From the NCBI GenBank assembly GCA_958496175.1, contig OY292275.1, positions 27,133,001-27,197,000 of the forward strand: a stretch of 64,000 nt of DNA. Reading direction: 5' to 3'. Source of the stretch: Sisyra terminalis. Its lineage: Eukaryota; Arthropoda; Insecta; Neuroptera; Sisyridae. The notes beneath the pieces were generated by a model, which made no database searches, had not been told where the DNA came from, and saw only the letters and a list, made by a program, of their open reading frames with translations. Position 1 is the stretch's first letter. Each line of letters starts with the position of its first letter. Positions 57,091 through 64,000 of the stretch are shown piece by piece. The position numbers and the translations under genes are program-made.

Positions 57091-59833
57091 ACAAAATTTC
57101 CACATTCAAACTCGAAACAGACTTTAAAAATTTCAAATAATAAAAAATCGTATTTTATTCTCAGCTATATCATGCATTCTGCTTCGGTTTCTTTTTCTTT
57201 AAGCCCAATGGAAAAAAAATCGATGTAAAATTTCAAAATAACATTACAATAATTTAGAAGAACTGTTTTAGTTTTTGAGATATATTGAATCTTTTTCTTG
57301 TCTCACCATACCTTACCTACACCGTTTTACACGTCGAAATCAAGTCTCCACTAAAGTAACGTAAGCTCTTGGTGTTCTCTGTTTCATTCTAAAGAACTTA
57401 CCCGGTATAAAAAAAACACAATAAAGAGCAAAAGTTACGGTATACCTGTTGAAAAGTTAAGGAACAAAATCCAAATTAATTAAATTAAAATGGAATCTTT
57501 AAGTTCCATAACGTGATTAAGTGCATAAGATGTAAATGCAAAAAATAAATCAATAAGATAAAAGAAATTTTAAACTTTTCATTAAAAAAATTTTTTTGAA
57601 CTTACATTTTTTAAACGTCTACGATTACATGTAATCTAAAATTTAAAATAAATAAATAAATTGAAGTAAATCTAGTTGATCATTAAAATAATTATACCTT
57701 TTTTTCATTTAAATATGTAATTAAGAGCTTTTATAAATAACTGTTAAGCTCATAAAGCTCACATACCACATTTTCAAGTTTATATACACATAAAAAAGCA
57801 ATTAAAAGATTTTAAATAATCAAAAAAAGGAACAAGATATGTTTAGTTACCTAGTTTTTTCATCGTCAGTAAGAAGATTAATATTATCAAAAACACATTA
57901 CCAAAATATATATTTAGAATGTTAAAACTATTACTTGAATAATTAAGAGGTTCAAACAGTTTGATATCAATTGATAAAAAAATTATATTTATATTTTTAT
58001 TTGAGGTAATCTATTTATTTTTATATGTAGATTTAGTGTGACAGTTTCGTCATTGTGCGAGTATGAAGTATGATATGTCGTAAGCTTGAAAACTATTGCA
58101 AGAGACAAATGCACTTATAGTATATAGTTAGGCTCAGACCCATGCATCCGCATACTCTGCAATGCGGAGTTACCAAATTTTATAAATTTAAGCTTGTTAT
58201 TTTAATCAAGTTTACACTTCATCAAAAAAATAACTAATGATTCAATATTTAAATAAAATCTTACTTATCTCATAATATTAAGTAAATTTAAGAGACATCT
58301 TTAGAGTTTTATTTTCATAATTTGGATAATTCTTAATGATTTTTAAGCATAGATAGGTCATTTATATCGGCAAAGCTCTTATCAATTATGATCCTGCTGT
58401 TCCTAATTGAATTTGAAGAAAGTAACACACAAAAACAATTGATATATTTTAATTCAGGTAAAACAATTTAGACTTCTTTTTATTTTTTATTTATTATACC
58501 TTTTTTGGTTGTTGCCTTTAATTTAGTTAAAAGCTTTAATTATTTACTTAAACAAGCAAAATATTGGCATAGGTACAAAGAACTTGTATAATTTTAAAAT
58601 ATTAATAAAATATAAGGGACAACATTGAAATGTTAATCTTTAAATTATTTGATTTAATATTAAATGTACAGTAGCGGCATACCATGTACATAATATCTTA
58701 CACAATATCTTATCAATAGTATAACAATATACAACATAATATCTCATGCAGAATACCTTCATTGATGACTAGTTCGATTGAATACGTCTACAGTATTATG
58801 TCTAACGCACACACATATTATTTTGGACGGATGCATCAGATACTCGAATAGGTTTGTATTACTTCAAAACAGTGTATTTTTCATTTATCATTATTGTAGT
58901 TAACTTTTATTGGCTTTAACATGTTAAATGCTTTAACATGGTTGGCTGGAATGTGTATTAAAAATGGTGTAAAAATTTTACACTAACAATAGTATTTTCT
59001 GTTTTAATAGAATTTTGAATACTGACCAAACTCATAAAGACATCATTTAATATCTTCAGAGTTGTCGGAGTGCCCGTAATGAAACCAGCATCAAATCTAG
59101 CTAACAATTCAATTGGGTATGAAACGAGCTTACATTCATTTTTCCAAATTTTCTTATTTTCATATGGAAGTTAAATAGTTTTAACTGTTAAACAGTTTTA
59201 ACTGGTATAATCAAGCATTGTATAATAAGACAGCTATTCGTACTATGTAGGCACATAATACGATTTACCCGCCTACATTCAACATTACACAAAGCAATGG
59301 CCACTTTTATAATTAGTTGCTTTATCAGCGTTCCATTTAAAACCGAACTAAATTCTTCTCATTTTTAATTTTTTAAAGAGATTATTTTTAAGGCGAAATA
59401 TTTCAAAATATAATGCTTTAGTTCAAATATAAATTAATTGTTTATTTTTTGGAATGTGGCTATTTATACAAGGTGTATATATATATGAATCAACTGTCTA
59501 CTAATTCAACATGGGTCACTTGTTCGAAAAATATTAGAGACTAACTACGATGGTTGTCTACCTTTGTCAATATCACTATCCATTATTTTAAAAACTTTCA
59601 GCTCATTTTTGACTATTTTCTCATTTATTTCTATAACATTACAGTCTTTATATCCTTTAAACATACAATAATAAATATATTGTTGACAGTAAAAGAACTA
59701 ATAAAAGTATTGAATACACCGTTTTTGATTCAATTTCTAATATGTATATTTATAATTTATAATATGTATAATAAGTATAAACAATCAATTGCTTATATTC
59801 ATACTGTAATCTTCAATTGTGTATACTCAATAC
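57091..59833. other. Intronic A+T-rich sequence
   Basis: No exon found. A small hairpin ATCCGCAT/ATGCGGA lies at 58146-58171; its role, if any, is unknown. The long hydrophobic 125-codon frame at 59554-59931 has biased composition and runs into a hAT-type terminus, so it is not regarded as a gene. Confidence 0.45.
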
Positions 59834-60236
59834 CAGGAGTCTCTAACCTTGTTGCTCCTAAGAACATATTCAAAAATGGGCACCATTTATTTTTTAAGGT
59901 ATATTTACTGTTGAACATAGCGAATAAGTAATGCACAAAAAATATAAAAATTCTGGCAATTGAGACGAATTAAGAGAACGAATTACTAGAGAACGTTAAT
60001 ACAGAGACGGTTGAAAACCAAACTATACCTAGATATCGCTATTTCAACTGAGAAAATTATAACAATTAAATTATTTTCTCTTTTACCTTATTTCTCTGTT
60101 TAGTTACTAAATATTAACTTTTTTCTTAATATTGTATTGTAAACTTACATGTTTTTTAAGTGACTGCATAGTGGCGGGCACACGTAAAACGATCGGCGGG
60201 AGCCATGGTGCTCGCAGGCATAGGGTTGGGAACCAA
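59834..60236. mobile_element. hAT-type MITE (about 400 bp)
   Basis: The left end CAGGAGTCTCTAACCTTGTT and the right-end block CATGGTGCTCGCAGGCATAG followed by GGTTGGGAACC are the two terminal blocks of a common animal hAT MITE type (CAGGGGTC...CAACC termini with a CATGGTG-GC-rich subterminal segment). CAATACC occurs just at both junctions, which may be the remnant of an 8-bp target duplication. The interior is A+T-rich with no transposase. Confidence 0.6.
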
Positions 60237-60471
60237 TACCCTATTCAGTATATTGTATAAATAGCCAATTCTGAATACAAACTGCTGTGAACTTAGAGTA
60301 TTTAAAAATTCAATGAAAATAGGATGACATAAAGATATTCGATCATATTTTAAGAGAGACAGAATACATATGGACGTTTCTAAACGTTTCCAGACTTGGA
60401 TCAAATTGTATACAAGACGATTAGCAGTATGATTCAGTATACAATTCAGTGCTCCTACTGGTTACAGTTAA

Positions 60472-60645
60472 CCTACTGGTAATCGAGTGGTCTAGGTTAC
60501 CACTCCAAAACTAGTAGGTAGTGGGTAGTGGGTTCGATCCTCGTTTCGTGAAAATTTCCAATATTTCTCGGTAACGGAATTAATTAAACCTAGAGCCGCT
60601 AAAGGTCCTTAGTAGTCTTTAGTAAAGCGACGGTAATAACTGTTT
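60472..60645 (+). mobile_element. tRNA-derived SINE, copy 3
   Basis: It starts CCTACTGGTAATCGAGTGGT, has CACTCCAAAACTAGTAGG, a short duplication of GTAGTGG before the B box GGGTTCGATCC, AAAATTTCCAATATTTCTCG, CTAGAGCCGCTAAAG and ends AAGCGACGGTAATAACTGTTT. The B box is close to the consensus GGTTCGANTCC. Confidence 0.8.
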
Positions 60646-60918
60646 AAAAAACAGTTCAGTGCAGAATAGAACAGTTCAATAAAGGGAAAAATTAAACGAT
60701 CTCTACAATCGTCAATTTAATAGTCGATTAATTATTATCGTTAAATAAGTAAATAAACGTGTGTACAAAATAAAGTATTGACTTAATCATAAAACCAACG
60801 ATTTTATCAATATAAATAAGAAAGACGTAACAATATTGAATGGGTAAACACTGCATCCTTATTTTATGCTCTTATTGTACAAGAAACGTAAATTTGTACA
60901 TAAATTTCAACGCCTGCT
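60646..60918. other. Spacer between two inverted SINE copies
   Basis: A+T-rich, no gene. Transcripts across 60472-61087 could fold because the two SINEs face each other. Confidence 0.4.
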
Positions 60919-61087
60919 TATTGTTGTTGTTATTTACCGAAGCATTTATGACTATTGCGGTCTTTAGCGACTCTAGACTTAGTAAAATCCGTATATCAAA
61001 AAATATCAAAAATTTGCTTGATACAAGATTCGAATCCAAAACCTAAAAATTTTGGAGCGGACAACTAGGCCATTCGACCACCAGTAT
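60919..61087 (-). mobile_element. tRNA-derived SINE, copy 5
   Basis: On the minus strand it reads TACTGGTGGTCGAATGGCCT, GTCCGCTCCAAAATTTTTAG, GGTTTTGGATTCGAATCTTG (B box region), CAAATTTTTGATATTTTTTG, ACGGATTTTACTAAGTCTAG and GGTAAATAACAACAACAATA. All family blocks are in order, in opposite orientation to copy 3, about 270 bp away. Confidence 0.78.
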
Positions 61088-63580
61088 TTATGTTGTCTGC
61101 TTATTAAGTTTACTGTGATCCTTCAAGCAGCGACAATTTGTCTATGTCATTGTTGTATCCTGAATAGTTATGTACGTAAATTTTTCTCATCGTGTGATTG
61201 GTTTAGGTGATTTGACCTGCTTTCATCCAAGTACACCGTAGCTATAGTAGTCCACTGTTAAGACAGTGACTATTTAGTATTTTGTAATTAGGCCTTAAGA
61301 AAATCCATTATTTCGAACAATATAAAGCCAAATTGATTGTCAATGATAGTAACTATTTTTCTTTTTGTAGGTTGCATGCAGGCTTTAGTGAAAAATATTT
61401 AAAAGTTTTTAACAAATACCATTGATGTAAACACTATTACGTTTCTGTATTGGATGCATATGAATGTACCAAAGTGTTAAGTGCTGTAACTGCAGTTTTA
61501 GAACTAGTTTCAAAAGTAAAGCATAATACCATGCAAAAATACAACTACGGTTAACGCATTCCTATTGTTTTGATTGATAGTAACTAAAATTTAGCTTCTT
61601 TCGATATATTTCATTTTTATTCAACAGTATAAACAGTTAAATGAACACAACGATAAACACAAAAAAAAACCTAAAAAGACATTGTCCCTAGTCGGAATAG
61701 CTTTAGACATTTGATTTTTACATTTATTGAATTAGAATATTTTTCAACTTTAATTTTTTTGACTGAAAAAGATTGTAATCGTTAATGATATTATTCTTCA
61801 CATAATATACCTTTGTACATTTTTTTTCTACTTCTATAATAAAAACTGTCTTTGTTTAAGAAATTTAAATCAAACCGTCAAAGCGTAAATTAAATCTTCC
61901 TTTTTTGTTTTTAATCTTTCACTTGAAACTACATTAGCTGTTACATTCAATGATCGCACATTGTAAGTAAATCGATTATTTCAAATCAATGTTGCAAATT
62001 CAGTAGTTCAGTCAGTGGTAACGTATTGTTAATATTTTATTGAAGATTTTATTACTAATAAATATAAAAAATGTTTGGCATTCATTCGGTCCTTTTTAAC
62101 GTTACAAAAATCAATTTGCCTTTTTTCAACGTACGAGTTTAATAAAATAAAAGAAGTAATTGTATGTTTTTAGAAAAACCATAAAAAGTACTTACATAAA
62201 ACGTTCAATTGGGTATGTACTTGTAAACTGATTTGAATTTGGATTTCAAACAATTTAGCTCTTTTTATCCTTATCTACTTGAAAAAGGTTTTTACTAAAT
62301 ATTGAATGTAGCGGGAATTCATGGTTTGGTTTTCATGACAAAAAAGGTTTAGAAAGTACAGATATATAATATAGATACATTTATATAGAAAACCAACACA
62401 TGACCTTTTAAAGTTCAAGTTAATCTCCATGTGAGATTATTTTTGTAGTAGATTATGAGAGAAAAAATAAATAACCATTCCTTTACATGTGAGAAACAAA
62501 AACAATTATAAAAGAAGCTTTTTATAACCCAATCTTTTGCTATTTGTTTTTTATTGCATTGGATACAAATGTATTTTCAATCTTTTTTTTGTTTTGTTTT
62601 TTAGAAATCGCTACCCTTAATGCATACAATTATAACGCTCCACTACTTTGACTAAAATAAACTTTCTGTTTATCCTTTAAGAAAATACTGCTTTGTGGTG
62701 ATCAAGAAATATTCAAGTAAATTTTTGTTTTTAACATTCCACTTTTTTTAAACATTTATTTTATTTGGAGATGTTTTCCACGGTTAAATAAATTAAATTT
62801 TTTGATAATTTTAGAGACCAAGATAACTTTTCAAACTAACCAGAAGAAAAAACTTTTTACTTTTTGCAGAACAATTAAAGTATAAATGCATAAGTATAAA
62901 TTGTAGCTGTTTTTGCTAATCAAATTCAGTAAGAGGGTATGAGTTCAAATACTTATAATTGTTTATTCAAATTTAAATAAGTCAGATAATTAGTTAAAAA
63001 ATATGAATTGTTTTTTGAAAATATCTTAAAAACATTTAAATCCAGTAAAAATTATACATTATATAAGAAAGATCAATAATCCTCATGTTTGGAGAGAATT
63101 GTACAGCTATAACTTCAAAGATGCAACTTAATCAAATGCGTATTTAAATTTACCATGAGTACAAGTACCAAACCATTATTTGGTTATAAATTTATCTTTA
63201 CCAATCAGATCCTACTTCTTAATTTTCAAATTTGAACGATTCAGGTATGTTCTTATTTTTTTATCGGTATTAGATAAGATATGAAAAATTATCGGTAAAA
63301 TATTATTCTAAATTACTTAAACAATTAAATTTAAAGCTTAGGTGCCAGAGAATAAAGGACAAAGTAAACGCTCTAAAATTGGTAAACCACTAGTTTTATT
63401 TTTCTTATTATACATAGGTTAATCTTTTTCTTAGTTAAAAATGTTTAAGTATTTTGAGGTATCATTTATGGTCATATTTCTAATAAGCTAATTATTAAAT
63501 TTCTAGCATATTTGCAGTTTCTATGACATAAAATAATTTCTGTCTGTACCATACTTACAGAAAAAAAAATTTGAATCCGC
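61088..63580. other. Intronic A+T-rich sequence
   Basis: No exon, RNA or repeat family recognised. Confidence 0.45.
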
Positions 63581-64000
63581 AATAAATCCCCCGCATAATT
63601 AACAAATCTGGTGAACGCATTGCCGAGATGAGACATTTCTTTTTAAGGATACTTTTAGTCTGCTGCTAGAACGGTGGCTACAAAAGTAAGGTGCGTCGTT
63701 CGCAATCTAATCATTTCCTCGCTATTGCTTTCCTCTGAGAAATCCACTCGTCGATGAAGAATACAGGAGGACATACCACTCTTTTAATATCAATGGTCAC
63801 GTGAACAGAGTTGGGTTTTCATGGTTTTTGATTTCTATATTCAGAACTATTTTTCTAGAGTGTAAAGTGCGGTTTGTAGCTTTACGGACGCAATAGTAGG
63901 ACAGTTGTGGCTTGGAAGAAGAGTAATGTTATCTATGAAGGTTACCATCATGCCGCTTTTCGTAATAAGCAGTTTTTGAGGTCTTCTTTATTTATTAAAT
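63581..64000. other. Less A+T-rich segment at the window edge, unidentified
   Basis: Base composition becomes more balanced from about 63590 to the end. Both strands have readable stretches broken by stops, for example NITLLPSHNCPTIASVKLQ on the minus strand at about 63930-63870. This looks like decayed coding sequence of a transposable element entering the window, but I cannot name the family from this fragment. Confidence 0.3.

Noticed and set aside
59554..59931. 125-codon + frame, hydrophobic
   Set aside because: Composition is biased to Phe, Ile, Leu, Asn and Tyr as expected from A+T-rich DNA, and the 3' part runs across a hAT-type terminus.
1..64000. CRISPR arrays, operons, bacterial ribosome binding sites or phage genes
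   Set aside because: No regularly spaced direct repeats with unique spacers and no dense coding; the splice signals and element types are eukaryotic.

Overview
This is a gene-poor, strongly A+T-rich stretch of animal nuclear DNA, most likely from an insect. That call rests on one receptor exon with a clean spliceosomal acceptor and donor, CAAAATG start context, long non-coding tracts, and several animal transposon classes (jockey-type LINE, Penelope-like element, Tc1/mariner, hAT MITEs, LTR and tRNA-derived SINE copies). I cannot name the species. No bacterial, plasmid or organellar features were seen.

The only convincing host gene is on the + strand at 46831-48354. It is the 5' coding exon of a class C GPCR of the metabotropic glutamate receptor group, closest in recalled sequence to the insect mangetout/DmXR branch. 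It encodes a signal peptide, an unusually long Asn/Ser/Thr-rich extracellular extension and the first strands of the ligand-binding domain, then stops at a phase-1 splice donor. No later exon was found in the remaining 15.6 kb, so 48355-64000 reads as a very long first coding intron. The 46.8 kb upstream is intergenic DNA and/or 5' UTR intron.

The rest is a layered record of transposition. Left part (1-30 kb): a perfect 41-bp hairpin MITE (3.2 kb), a MITE flanked by a 7-bp direct repeat (6.8 kb), a tRNA-like SINE (12.5 kb), a dying Penelope-like element with thumb, GIY-YIG and hammerhead-like remains (16.2-17.1 kb), a 137-bp tandem array (17.5 kb), two abutting Tc1/mariner-type transposase fossils (19.9-20.8 kb), a palindromic MITE (26.2 kb) and a hAT MITE with an exact 8-bp target duplication (27.8 kb). 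Middle (30-46 kb): a 405-bp solo LTR whose promoter carries heat-shock-element-like arrays beside a TATA box, more SINEs, inverted/tandem 100-bp units (32.2-32.8 kb), and a 1.57-kb element with about 300-bp terminal inverted repeats enclosing an exon-like reading frame (42.8-44.4 kb). Right part (48-64 kb, inside the receptor intron): a hAT-like element invaded by a second solo LTR of the same family, two foldback elements (one itself invaded twice by a smaller MITE), a decayed jockey LINE, another hAT MITE and two SINEs.

Relationships between features are evolutionary (nesting, shared families) rather than functional. The only sequences that could be doing something to the host are the receptor exon, the LTR promoter motifs, the hammerhead-like motifs and possibly the exon-like frame at 44 kb. 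All family assignments are from motif recognition by eye; no alignment or database search was run.
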